64,000 bases of DNA from Bacillota bacterium (GTDB lineage: Bacteria > Bacillota > UBA4882 > UBA10575), in assembly GCA_029782135.1 (NCBI GenBank), contig JAKOVI010000064.1:25828-89827 (forward strand). Direction: 5' to 3'. Positions 41,856-49,992 of this stretch are shown here, piece by piece (position 1 is the first letter of the stretch; the number at the start of each line of letters is the position of its first letter). The position numbers were made by a program, and so were the translations under genes. Under the pieces are notes generated by a model. That model ran no database searches and was not told the DNA's origin. It saw only the letters and a list, made by a program, of their open reading frames with translations.

Positions 41856-42943
41856 TCGTTTCTCTCCCAGGCAAATTCCGTCGCAACTTTCGAAGTTAAG
41901 AGAACCGAACTGTTAAGATTAATTCCTAATTTACGCGCCCGCGCCAGACTGACCCAGGGTTCCCCCTTCTCCGTTGCTTCAATCGGTAAACTCGACGGGC
42001 TGCGCCCCTCACTCAAGATCGCTTTCGCCAGCCGGCCGGCGGCGAGGCCTTGTTCGTACCCGGAAACCGAAACCACACAGAGCGTTCCGTAAGTAACCCG
42101 GTCCTTCCAAAAGCTGAAGTCCGGCAGCATACTATGTTCCGCCGTCCATTCCAAGACCTCCTGGTATTTCACATCTACTCCGCTTTCGTCTTTGAAGGAA
42201 AAGATCCCGATTAAAGCAATGGCGTCCACGGTTTCCTGGTAGGAAAGGATCTTCCGCTGGTACTCCTCGTAAGTCCCGATCGTATCCCAGATTGGGAATT
42301 CAAGCTCAGGAAACTGAGCAAGTTGCACCTTCATCCGTTGGACGACCGGCCGCCACATCTCATCCTCATCGAGAACGACCGCAATCTTACGCACGGTCGG
42401 CACAATTTCCAACAAAAGCCGCAGGCTCTCGGCAAAGTGTTCCGTCTCCAAGACCCCGGTGACATTCCGCGCCTCGTGGAAACCAAAATCCTCAGGTGCC
42501 GCATTGACCGCGCTAAACACAAACGGCAGGTCAGTATTGAGATATGCGGTTGTGACATACTTTTGCGCATCGTCATCGCTGGCGTAAACCAAATCCGGTT
42601 TCCAGGTCGCGATTATGTCTTTCGCTTCCTGGGTCACTTTTTCAATCCACGCCGGATCCCGATTCTGTTTCAAATCCATCTGTAAAACCCGGTACTCAAC
42701 CGGTAAAGACTTTAAAGCCGCCTTAAATCCGGCAAATTGGGTATCCGTCCATTCCCATGGTGAATGGTAACTCATAATGTGGAGAATTTTATACGGAGTG
42801 GAAGTGATGGAAGCCTGATCGTCCCCCTGTCCCGGAGGGGCCAGCGTTTCCGCCACCGGTTTTGCCGTAAAGAGCAATAACAAACCATAACAAAGGAGAC
42901 CGGAGAAGATCAGTAATGCGCTCCAGATCGTTCTTCGCCGCAC
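41852..42943 (-). CDS. Periplasmic/extracellular ABC-type substrate-binding protein
   Basis: An N-terminal signal anchor (SALLIFSGLLCYGLLLLF) precedes a domain of the ABC_sub_bind type: ILHIMSYHSPWEWTDTQ, DLVYASDDDAQKY, FVFSAVNAAPEDFG and IAVVLDEDEMWRPV. There is no ABC transporter permease or ATPase gene nearby. The 4-nt overlap with the kinase gene suggests the protein is the ligand receptor for that kinase rather than an uptake component. The ligand is unknown. It is the first gene of the operon. Confidence 0.9.
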   Translation of the reverse strand: MRRRTIWSALLIFSGLLCYGLLLLFTAKPVAETLAPPGQGDDQASITSTPYKILHIMSYHSPWEWTDTQFAGFKAALKSLPVEYRVLQMDLKQNRDPAWIEKVTQEAKDIIATWKPDLVYASDDDAQKYVTTAYLNTDLPFVFSAVNAAPEDFGFHEARNVTGVLETEHFAESLRLLLEIVPTVRKIAVVLDEDEMWRPVVQRMKVQLAQFPELEFPIWDTIGTYEEYQRKILSYQETVDAIALIGIFSFKDESGVDVKYQEVLEWTAEHSMLPDFSFWKDRVTYGTLCVVSVSGYEQGLAAGRLAKAILSEGRSPSSLPIEATEKGEPWVSLARARKLGINLNSSVLLTSKVATEFAWERNE

Positions 42944-43046
42944 CTGAGTTCACCTCATTACCAGTCATGTCACTTTTTGGATCGATTTATTTTAATTATA
43001 TACCATAACAGAATTAATCGCCAGTTTAACCAAGAGCCGGTAGAAA

Positions 43047-43075
43047 GAGAAAAGGTCTCCGTTGCAGCGGAGACC
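43047..43075 (-). terminator. Intrinsic terminator after nagB
   Basis: GGTCTCCG and CGGAGACC (43054-43075) form the stem. TTTTCTC follows on the minus strand, 29 nt past the nagB stop. Confidence 0.9.
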
Positions 43076-43103
43076 TGCAAAAAAGGATTTTGTCTTATAA
43101 TTA

Positions 43104-43829
43104 TCACAATAAACTGGCTGCTTCGCGGTCAAGGATCAAGATCACATCAGGGTGAACCTGTAAAAACGATGCCGGACATTTAGAGGTGATATAACCGCTC
43201 ACTGCTTCTTTAATCGCCTGCGCCTTACGTGGACCGTTGGCCAAGAGGATAATGCGCCTGGCTTTTAAGATTGTTCCCATCCCCATTGTCACAGCTTGGC
43301 GGGGTACTTCGGACAAGGAAGAAAAGAAGCGGCTGTTGACTCGTACTGTTTCCTCGGTCAGATCGGTCAGGTGAGTCGCGACGTGCATCCGCTCCGCCGG
43401 CTCATTGAAGCCAATGTGCCCATTCTCCCCGATCCCTAAGACCTGCAAGTCAATCCCCCCGACCGCGTTGATTGCTTTTTCATATTCTTGGCAGGCTTTT
43501 TCTACATCAGCCGCTATCCCTTGCGGGATATGGATCTGCTCCCTGGGAACATTGATATGTTTAAAAAGGTTTTGATACATAAAATAATGATAGCTTTGCG
43601 GGTGGTCCGCCGGCAGCGGATAATATTCATCCAGATTAAAGGTCTTAACCCTGGAAAAATCGACTTCATTTCGCTGGTACATGGCGATCAATTCCCGGTA
43701 CATCCCCAACGGGGTGCTTCCCGTGGCCAAACCCAAGACACAATCCGGTTTCCGCTTCACCTGGTCGGCCACAATCCGGGCCGCTGTCTTACTCATCTCG
43801 TCATAATTACTCTCGACGATGATCCTCAT
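43104..43829 (-). CDS. nagB: Glucosamine-6-phosphate deaminase
   Basis: NagB converts glucosamine-6-phosphate to fructose-6-phosphate and ammonia. The sequence has LGLATGSTPLGMY, FNLDEYYPLP, the active-site region GIGENGHIGFNEP and RIILLANGPRKAQAI. Full length at 241 residues. It stands alone, without nagA, and is flanked by a terminator. AAGGGG lies before the ATG. Confidence 0.96.
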   Translation of the reverse strand: MRIIVESNYDEMSKTAARIVADQVKRKPDCVLGLATGSTPLGMYRELIAMYQRNEVDFSRVKTFNLDEYYPLPADHPQSYHYFMYQNLFKHINVPREQIHIPQGIAADVEKACQEYEKAINAVGGIDLQVLGIGENGHIGFNEPAERMHVATHLTDLTEETVRVNSRFFSSLSEVPRQAVTMGMGTILKARRIILLANGPRKAQAIKEAVSGYITSKCPASFLQVHPDVILILDREAASLL

Positions 43830-44008
43830 TTATAACCCCTTCTTCTTTTAAGAATTGACTCGTATTATGTTCGCTGGCTTTTAGTTAATACCTTCTCCAA
43901 CCGTTCTTTTTTTATCCGCAAACACCGGGAAAGATTGCCAGGCGGAGGAGAAAGAAGGCGTTACCGGGCGTAACAGGAAAAGGAATTATAAGAGATGGTT
44001 AATAAATA

Positions 44009-44037
44009 AAATAAAAAATAGGGGTTTACCCCTATTT
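44009..44037 (-). terminator. Hairpin with minus-strand U-tract
   Basis: AAATAGGGG and CCCCTATTT around TTTA (44016-44037) are followed on the minus strand by TTTTTTATTTT. No minus-strand gene lies upstream of it within the region. Confidence 0.6.
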
Positions 44038-44059
44038 AGTTCCGGTGACCCCGACCCGA

Positions 44060-44106
44060 AACAAAGAAATGGAGTCAATTTAACCTCTTTGTTACTGGTT
44101 TTTTTT
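44060..44106 (+). terminator. Hairpin with plus-strand U-tract
   Basis: AACAAAGA (44060-44067) and TCTTTGTT (44086-44093) pair. TTTTTTTT follows after five bases. It lies about 35 nt before the ndh2 promoter. Confidence 0.45.
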
Positions 44107-44141
44107 GCTTTTAGATCCTCAAAGGATTAGTTGAGATCTCG

Positions 44142-44170
44142 TTGACTTATGGATTTAACCATCCTATAAT
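44142..44170 (+). promoter_or_regulatory. Sigma-A promoter of the electron-transfer locus
   Basis: TTGACT (44142-44147), a 17-base spacer and TATAAT (44165-44170) form a strong promoter 87 nt before the ndh2 start. A CCCAG/CTGGG hairpin lies in the leader. Confidence 0.85.
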
Positions 44171-44256
44171 GATGATTGTGAAAATTTTAACGAACTCCCA
44201 GTCTAACTGGGCAATTATACTTCATATTATGTATTACAAGAAGGGAATGTGGTTAA

Positions 44257-46329
44257 GTGAAGAAGATCGTAATTATTGGTGGAGGTTATGCCGGCGTCCT
44301 TACCGCAAAGAAGCTGGCCAAGAAGTTCAGAAAGGATGACAATACTTCAGTCACCCTTATCGATAAAAACCCGTTTCATACGATGCTTACCGAATTGCAT
44401 GAAGTCGCGGCGGGAAGAGTCGATGAAGACAGCATTCGCATAAGCTTTAAAAAGATCTTTGCCGGGCGAAAAGTACAATTCGTTCAAGATTTAGTCGAGT
44501 CCGTCGATTTTGCCAAAAAAACCGTCCACGGCCAAAAAGGAACCTATGAATACGACTATCTGGTGATGGCAGCCGGTTCGCGCCCGACCTATTTTTGTAT
44601 CCCAGGGGCGGAGAAGTATTCGCTCCCCTTATGGTCTTACGAGGACGCCATTCGCCTCCGGGAGCATATCCTTGACTGTTTCCGGCAAGCCGCTGCGGAA
44701 ATCGACGAACGGAAAAGACGCCGGCTCCTTACCTTCCATGTCGTAGGCGCCGGTTTGACCGGTGTGGAAATGGCGGGTGAACTAGCCGAATACGTACCAA
44801 TCCTTTGCGACCGCTTCGAGATTGACCGGAAAGAAGTATCTTTATTCAATGTCGACCTCCTTTCCCGGGCTGTCCCGAACCTTCCGGAAAGGCTTTCCGC
44901 AAAAATCAAGCGGCGCCTTGAGAAGATGGGGGTTTGCATGCAGCTGAACACCCGGGTCGTCGAGATCGGTCCCGACTACATTGATTTGAGCTGTGGAGAA
45001 AAGGTCAGCCGTCATGAAACCGGGACGGTCATTTGGGTTGGCGGCATTGAATCGGCGCATGTGACCGCCAAAGCGGGTGAGACCTTGTCCTGCGCCGGCC
45101 GGAGCAGGCTCAGTACGGACAAATACCTGAGGAGTATCGACGACGAAAGCTTGTATGTTGCCGGTGATAATATCCATTACATTCCCGAAGGCGAGTCCGA
45201 ACCGGTACCGCAAATGGTGGAAAACTGCGAACAAAGCGCAGCGCTTGTCGCCCACAATATCTATGTCTCGATCACCAGTAAAGGCCAGCTTAAAGAGTAT
45301 AAGCCCAAATTCCACGGGGTCATGGTCAGTCTGGGTGGAAGATACGGGGTCGCCCGGGTAGGCTTGCCCGGGTTCATGGTCAATCTCCCCTCTTTCCTGG
45401 CCATGTTTACGAAGCACTTTATCAATATTCTCTATTTTGCCCAGGTGCTTGGCTGGAACAAGATATACAGCTACCTCCGGCATGAATTTTTCACAATCCG
45501 CAATAAACGCAGTTTTGTCGGCGGGCATCTGAGCAACCGGACACCCAGTTTCCTTCTGGTGCCCCTCCGTCTTTGGCTGGGTGCCGTCTGGTTATTTGAA
45601 GGGATTATGAAGATTGTGAACGGGTGGTTCAGTGCCCCAAAACTCAACGCCTTTTTCAGCGGGGCAAACGCGTGGTTCAATGCCCTGTTGGGTAATACTG
45701 CTGACGGCATAAACTCCGCGACGGGCGCCGCTTCGACGGCCACCGATGCGGTGACCGCCGCAACCGGAGCCGCGGCAGCGATCGCCGACGCCGTAACCGC
45801 AGCGACGGAAGCTGTTACATCGGCCGCCGATGCGGTCACGGCTGCAACCGGAGCCGTAACCGAAGCTGTCACCTCAGTTGGAACCGTCATTATGAACTGG
45901 GATATTCTCGGTCTTTTCAAAATGATCTTTGTCAGTGGTAAGCCGCTCGCCCAATCGACTATAGCCGACTATGCTTTCAAGCTGGATATCCCGGTTATGA
46001 ACTGGTTTATCAATACCTTTGTTCTGCCTTATGACTGGGTTCAACTGGCGATGCAGATATTCATCGTCAGTGCCGAGATTCTGATCGGGTTAGCACTCAT
46101 CGGGGGATTGTTTACCACACCCTCGAGCGCCCTTTCGATCATCCTGATGTTCATGTTCGTCACCACCACCGGTTTATACCTGTCAAGCTTCTGGATGTTC
46201 TTTGCCGCCATTCTGATGCTCTGGGGTGCGGGCAGTATCTTCGGTCTCGATTATTATGTCATCCCGCTCCTGAAAAAAGGCTGGAAGCGGTTGGGCTTGG
46301 TAAGACGCTTCTATATCTACCACGATTAA
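44257..46329 (+). CDS. ndh2: Type II NADH dehydrogenase Ndh2 of the extracellular electron transfer locus
   Basis: The first 400 residues are a flavoprotein oxidoreductase: IVIIGGGYAGVLTAKKLA binds FAD and VVGAGLTGVEMAGELAEY binds NADH, with YVAGDN near residue 305. Residues beyond about 430 form a DoxX-like membrane region of four or so helices, as in the Ndh2 of Listeria-type FLEET loci. Between the first and second membrane parts, residues about 482-540 are an Ala/Thr/Val repeat (units like ADAVTAATGAVTEAVTS) that I have not seen described. It would feed NADH electrons to the demethylmenaquinone made by dmkA and dmkB. Start GTG at 44257. Confidence 0.88.
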   Translation: MKKIVIIGGGYAGVLTAKKLAKKFRKDDNTSVTLIDKNPFHTMLTELHEVAAGRVDEDSIRISFKKIFAGRKVQFVQDLVESVDFAKKTVHGQKGTYEYDYLVMAAGSRPTYFCIPGAEKYSLPLWSYEDAIRLREHILDCFRQAAAEIDERKRRRLLTFHVVGAGLTGVEMAGELAEYVPILCDRFEIDRKEVSLFNVDLLSRAVPNLPERLSAKIKRRLEKMGVCMQLNTRVVEIGPDYIDLSCGEKVSRHETGTVIWVGGIESAHVTAKAGETLSCAGRSRLSTDKYLRSIDDESLYVAGDNIHYIPEGESEPVPQMVENCEQSAALVAHNIYVSITSKGQLKEYKPKFHGVMVSLGGRYGVARVGLPGFMVNLPSFLAMFTKHFINILYFAQVLGWNKIYSYLRHEFFTIRNKRSFVGGHLSNRTPSFLLVPLRLWLGAVWLFEGIMKIVNGWFSAPKLNAFFSGANAWFNALLGNTADGINSATGAASTATDAVTAATGAAAAIADAVTAATEAVTSAADAVTAATGAVTEAVTSVGTVIMNWDILGLFKMIFVSGKPLAQSTIADYAFKLDIPVMNWFINTFVLPYDWVQLAMQIFIVSAEILIGLALIGGLFTTPSSALSIILMFMFVTTTGLYLSSFWMFFAAILMLWGAGSIFGLDYYVIPLLKKGWKRLGLVRRFYIYHD

Positions 46330-46407
46330 TGAGTTTGGGGTTGTAACGTGTGTTCTTCCCTTATCTGTTAAATTGAATTACAATATTGACAAAAGGCGGT
46401 TATATCC

Positions 46408-47406
46408 ATGGTTAACAAATCAAATCTGGCATTGCTTAATGCGCCCGCTCCTTCCACGGAGCGGCTTGAATATGATGATGCTTTTCGCTTAACGGAGCAG
46501 GAGATCCAAAAACTCTTGAAGACTGCCCCGCCGTTGATCCGGCCGCAGACTTCCCACCTTGCGCAGGCAAGCGGGAAAGGGATCCGTGCGCGGGCCTTGC
46601 TGGCTTGCGCCCTAGGCCGTGATGGCCTGGTTGGCCCCGGTGCGGTCAAGGCGGCTGCCGCGGTCGAACTCTTGCATCTGGCGACGCTCATTCATGACGA
46701 TGTGATCGACGATGCCGACCTGCGGCGCGGGATCGAGACCCTGCATGTGAAGTTTGGGCGAAAGATCGCGATCCTCTGCGGCGACTATCTTTTCTGTCTT
46801 GCTTTCGACCTTGCTTCGGCCATTCCACCGCGGGAAGCCGACCACAATAAAATCGGCAGTGTCCTGCCCTCTTACTTTACGGAGATCTGCCTTGGCGAGA
46901 TCGGAGAATGCAGTAACACCGGGAATCTTGAGCTTACCGAGCGCGAGTATTTCAAGATCATTTACGGAAAGACGGCGGCGCTCTTCCAGGCGGCCTTCCA
47001 TGCCGGCTTCCTCCTCTCCGATGAACCCCCGGCAGCCGCGGATATTTATGTGGAAACAGGCAAACAATTAGGATTGATCTTTCAACTGGCCGACGACTGC
47101 CTGGACTTCATCTCTTCGCAAGGGAAAGCAAAAAAACCGGTCCTGGCCGATTGTCGCCACGGCGTCGTGACGCTGCCGCTTATTTATGCTCTCCAAACCG
47201 ACAAAACACTGCGCGGTAAAATTAAGAACGGCCTTTCGGAGCAGGAACTGAAGGCTGCCGTGCTGGCCGCGGGAGGTATTGAATATACGAAGGCCAAGAT
47301 CAGGGAACACCGGTTGGAGGCAGAACGGCTTCTGTCCATCGCACCCGGCTCGGAAGAGAAAAAAAGCCGGCTGCGGTTCCTGCTTGACAAAGCCGCTGCC
47401 GTCTAG
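46408..47406 (+). CDS. dmkB: Polyprenyl diphosphate synthase (DmkB-type)
   Basis: This trans-isoprenyl synthase makes the side chain of the quinone. Both aspartate-rich motifs are present: LIHDDVIDDADLRRG and LADDCLDF, along with GKGIRARALL near residue 60. In FLEET loci a dedicated prenyl synthase supplies the demethylmenaquinone pool. It lies 78 nt after ndh2 and 25 nt before dmkA. A general housekeeping role cannot be excluded. Confidence 0.88.
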   Translation: MVNKSNLALLNAPAPSTERLEYDDAFRLTEQEIQKLLKTAPPLIRPQTSHLAQASGKGIRARALLACALGRDGLVGPGAVKAAAAVELLHLATLIHDDVIDDADLRRGIETLHVKFGRKIAILCGDYLFCLAFDLASAIPPREADHNKIGSVLPSYFTEICLGEIGECSNTGNLELTEREYFKIIYGKTAALFQAAFHAGFLLSDEPPAAADIYVETGKQLGLIFQLADDCLDFISSQGKAKKPVLADCRHGVVTLPLIYALQTDKTLRGKIKNGLSEQELKAAVLAAGGIEYTKAKIREHRLEAERLLSIAPGSEEKKSRLRFLLDKAAAV

Positions 47407-47431
47407 ATAACCCGTGAAAGGATCGAACGTT

Positions 47432-48397
47432 ATGGATATGGTGACCACGACCCGGCCAAAGGGAACGGCTACGCTTGACATCATCAAAAAGTTTCTCAGC
47501 TATGTCGAGATTAAAACCAAAATTACCAGCGTATTCCCGTTTCTTTTGGCCCTCGCCTATCTCCATTTGTCCGGTTACGCGATCGACCTGCGTAAAACTA
47601 CCGTCTTTTTCCTCGGGATGTTTTGCTTCGATCTCACCGCAACTACGATCAATAATTATTTCGATACGAAAAAAAACCAGCTGCCACTCCAGTTTCCACG
47701 CCGGGTGGCGCTGGGGATTTTGCTTTTCTTACTCACGGTAAGCATCTTTTTGGGACTGTTGCTCGTTTATCTGACCGATCCGGTCGTTTTACTCCTGGGC
47801 AGCTTGTGTTTCTTTTTCGGCATCATCTACTCCTACGGTCCCGTCCCGATCTCCCACGGACCGTACGGCGAGATTGTCTCCGGCCTCTTTTACGGCTTGC
47901 TGATCCCGGCGATCCTGATCTATATAAATGTTCCCGAAGGCAGGCTCTTTTCGTATTTTCTGGCGGGCGGAAAACTCTCCGTAACCCTGGATCTCAAGTC
48001 CATCACCGGACTCCTGATGTTGTCTGTTGTCCCGTCCTGCCTGACCGCCAATATTATGCTGGCCAATAATATCTGCGATCTGCCGCGCGATGTGAAAGTC
48101 AACCGGTACACTCTCCCCTACTATCTGGGGGAAAAAGCCCTCTGGCTTTTTGCCGCGCTCTACTATCTCGCCTATTTGTCAGTAATTGCGATGGTGGCAG
48201 CGGGCTTCCTCCCGCCACTCAGCCTCCTTTTACTGCTTTCGCTGTTCCCGGTCCGGCAAAATATCAAACTCTTTTTGGAAAAGCAGAATAAAGAAGAGAC
48301 CTTCATCGTCTCGATCAAAAATTTCTTAATTGTGATCATCCTCCATATCATATTGGTCTTTTTAGGCAGCTTCCTGCCGGGTTGGGGCCCCCAATGA
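47432..48397 (+). CDS. dmkA: UbiA-family prenyltransferase (DmkA-type)
   Basis: The protein has eight or nine membrane helices. The two UbiA aspartate-rich regions are TTINNYFDTKKNQ and NNICDLPRDVKVNRYTLP. Its likely role is prenylating 1,4-dihydroxy-2-naphthoate to demethylmenaquinone. Start: a GTG 6 codons upstream overlaps AAAGGATC, so ATG at 47432 is chosen. Its TGA overlaps the next ATG (ATGA), a sign of coupling to eetA. Confidence 0.88.
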   Translation: MDMVTTTRPKGTATLDIIKKFLSYVEIKTKITSVFPFLLALAYLHLSGYAIDLRKTTVFFLGMFCFDLTATTINNYFDTKKNQLPLQFPRRVALGILLFLLTVSIFLGLLLVYLTDPVVLLLGSLCFFFGIIYSYGPVPISHGPYGEIVSGLFYGLLIPAILIYINVPEGRLFSYFLAGGKLSVTLDLKSITGLLMLSVVPSCLTANIMLANNICDLPRDVKVNRYTLPYYLGEKALWLFAALYYLAYLSVIAMVAAGFLPPLSLLLLLSLFPVRQNIKLFLEKQNKEETFIVSIKNFLIVIILHIILVFLGSFLPGWGPQ

Positions 48398-48780
48398 AAG
48401 CAATACGCCGGACGGATCTTATCATCAGCGCGGTTATTGTCCTTTTTGCCCTGCTGTTTTTCTTGCTGAACAAGCAGTTCTTCGCCCGCAAAGGCGAGTA
48501 TGCCGAGATTTACCATGATTCCACCCTGGTTCACCGGATCGAGCTTTCCACAGCCAAAGAAGGTACGTTCTCGATCCCGGCCAAACCGGAAGTGGTCTTT
48601 CGGATCTACGCTGACAAAAGCATTGCTTTCATCCAGTCCGACTGTCCCGATAAAGTCTGTATCCGTTCGGGCAGACTAAGGTTTGCCGGCCAGCTTGCGG
48701 CATGCCTTCCCAACAAGGTTCTTCTGAAGATCGTTTCCGGAGACGAAAACCGTGAAGGTCCGGATATAATCATTGAATGA
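48394..48780 (+). CDS. eetA: NusG domain II protein, EetA-like
   Basis: A membrane anchor near residues 9-28 is followed by a NusG_II fold. Its conserved cluster SDCPDKVCIRSGRLRFAGQ is followed by AACLPNKVLLKI, with three cysteines. In FLEET loci EetA has this fold and is needed, with EetB, for electron delivery across the envelope. No EetB is present here. The ATG overlaps the dmkA stop. Confidence 0.82.
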   Translation: MKAIRRTDLIISAVIVLFALLFFLLNKQFFARKGEYAEIYHDSTLVHRIELSTAKEGTFSIPAKPEVVFRIYADKSIAFIQSDCPDKVCIRSGRLRFAGQLAACLPNKVLLKIVSGDENREGPDIIIE

Positions 48781-48899
48781 GAGGCGGTGAGATGACGAAC
48801 AGGATCGTCCAAATGGATTTCCCTCTTAGTAGTGGAATTTGGCGTTAAAGAGTTGTTCCAAACATAAATTGATCTCACATATAAAGGAGGTTATACATA

Positions 48900-49907
48900 A
48901 TGAAGAAGAGTACGGCGTTAAGAATGATCCTGGTGCTAATGGTGGTAATTCTCATCTCGACCTTCCTGACCGGCTGTGGCAAACCGAAAACGGAACGGGT
49001 CAAAACCGGTCTGGCAGTAATCACAACGCTCGATAAGTCGACGAACGCCGGCGACAAGCCCGGGCTCGCGCAAGTCGACTCGACCGTTGTGGCGGTCACG
49101 GTCGACAACAGCGGCAAGATCGTCAAATGCGTTATTGATGCCGTCCAGAGTAAGATCAATTTTGATGCATCCGGTAAGCTGATCACGCCAATGGATACCT
49201 TGTTCCCGACCAAAAACGAGCTTGGCGAAGCTTATGGAATGAAAAAAGCCTCCAAAATCGGGAAGGAATGGAATGAACAAGCAGCAGCCTTCGCCCGTTA
49301 CGTGGAAGGCAAAACCGTGCAACAGGTAAAGGGGATCGCCGTCGACGCCAGCAAACATCCGACCGGTTCCGATCTGAAGTCCTCGGTCACCATGGCAATC
49401 GGTGAATTCATCACCGCCATCGAAAAGGCGGTGGCACAGGCACAGGATCTGGGCGCCACTTCCGCCGATCGACTGGGCCTGGGGGTTGTGACGACAATGG
49501 GCCACTCGGCCAATGCCGGTGAAAAGCCTGGCCTGGCCGAAGCGTATTCGACCTATGTGGCGATTACCCAAGATGACAAGGGCAAGATCACCAGCTGTGT
49601 TATTGACGCCAGCCAAGGCCAGGTCAACTTTGATGCGTCCGGCAAGATCACTTCCGACCTGACCAAACAGGTCAAGACCAAGAACGAACTCGGCGAGGCC
49701 TACGGAATGAAAAGAGCCTCCAAAATCGGGAAGGAATGGAATGAGCAAGCGGCGGCTTTCGCTAAATATGTAACCGGTAAGACGCCTTCCGAAGTGAAAA
49801 ACATTGCCGTCGACGCGCAGGAACGTCCCACCGGCAGTGACCTCCGGTCGCAGGTCACCATCGGTATTGGCGATTTCCAAGCCGCCTTGGCGAAAGCGGC
49901 ACGCTAA
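48900..49907 (+). CDS. pplA: FMN-binding-type lipoprotein, PplA-like, with two repeated domains
   Basis: A lipoprotein signal peptide ends in STFLTGCGK. The mature part is two tandem repeats of about 150 residues, each running from GLAVITTLDKS or GLGVVTTMGHS to a final SDLKSSVT or SDLRSQVT. These final motifs resemble the Dxx[ST]xxT flavinylation site modified by ApbE-type transferases. PplA in Listeria carries two such FMN groups and releases electrons to iron or flavin shuttles. AAAGGAGG precedes the ATG. A shared stretch (SKIGKEWNEQAAAF) in both repeats is nearly the same in DNA. Confidence 0.87.
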   Translation: MKKSTALRMILVLMVVILISTFLTGCGKPKTERVKTGLAVITTLDKSTNAGDKPGLAQVDSTVVAVTVDNSGKIVKCVIDAVQSKINFDASGKLITPMDTLFPTKNELGEAYGMKKASKIGKEWNEQAAAFARYVEGKTVQQVKGIAVDASKHPTGSDLKSSVTMAIGEFITAIEKAVAQAQDLGATSADRLGLGVVTTMGHSANAGEKPGLAEAYSTYVAITQDDKGKITSCVIDASQGQVNFDASGKITSDLTKQVKTKNELGEAYGMKRASKIGKEWNEQAAAFAKYVTGKTPSEVKNIAVDAQERPTGSDLRSQVTIGIGDFQAALAKAAR

Positions 49908-49917
49908 AAATCAATCC

Positions 49918-49950
49918 GGCTGCCTCACCTGTGAGGCCAGCCTTTTTTTC
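49918..49950 (+). terminator. Terminator between pplA and apbE
   Basis: GGCTG-CCTCA and TGAGG-CCAGCC (49918-49942) form a stem followed by TTTTTTT. It could lower expression of the transferase relative to its substrate protein. Confidence 0.9.
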
Positions 49951-49992
49951 TGCCTGAACAGCCTCATTCAGTCAACAAAAGGAAAAGGGAAA

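Larger units (their letters stand above)
43830..44141. other. Intergenic region with two orphan hairpins
   Basis: No gene is visible between nagB and the ndh2 promoter. A minus-oriented terminator-like hairpin at 44009-44037 and a plus-oriented hairpin at 44060-44106 are both followed by T-runs. Neither is needed by an annotated gene, so they may insulate the divergent units or end a short unannotated RNA. Confidence 0.5.

Noticed and set aside
45700..45876. Microsatellite-type slippage in ndh2
   Set aside because: Repeat units use different synonymous codons, so the pattern is at protein level only.
48936..49880. A 314-codon minus-strand open frame antisense to pplA
   Set aside because: It shows an internal repeat only because pplA does, lacks a start site signal and opposes a clear lipoprotein gene.
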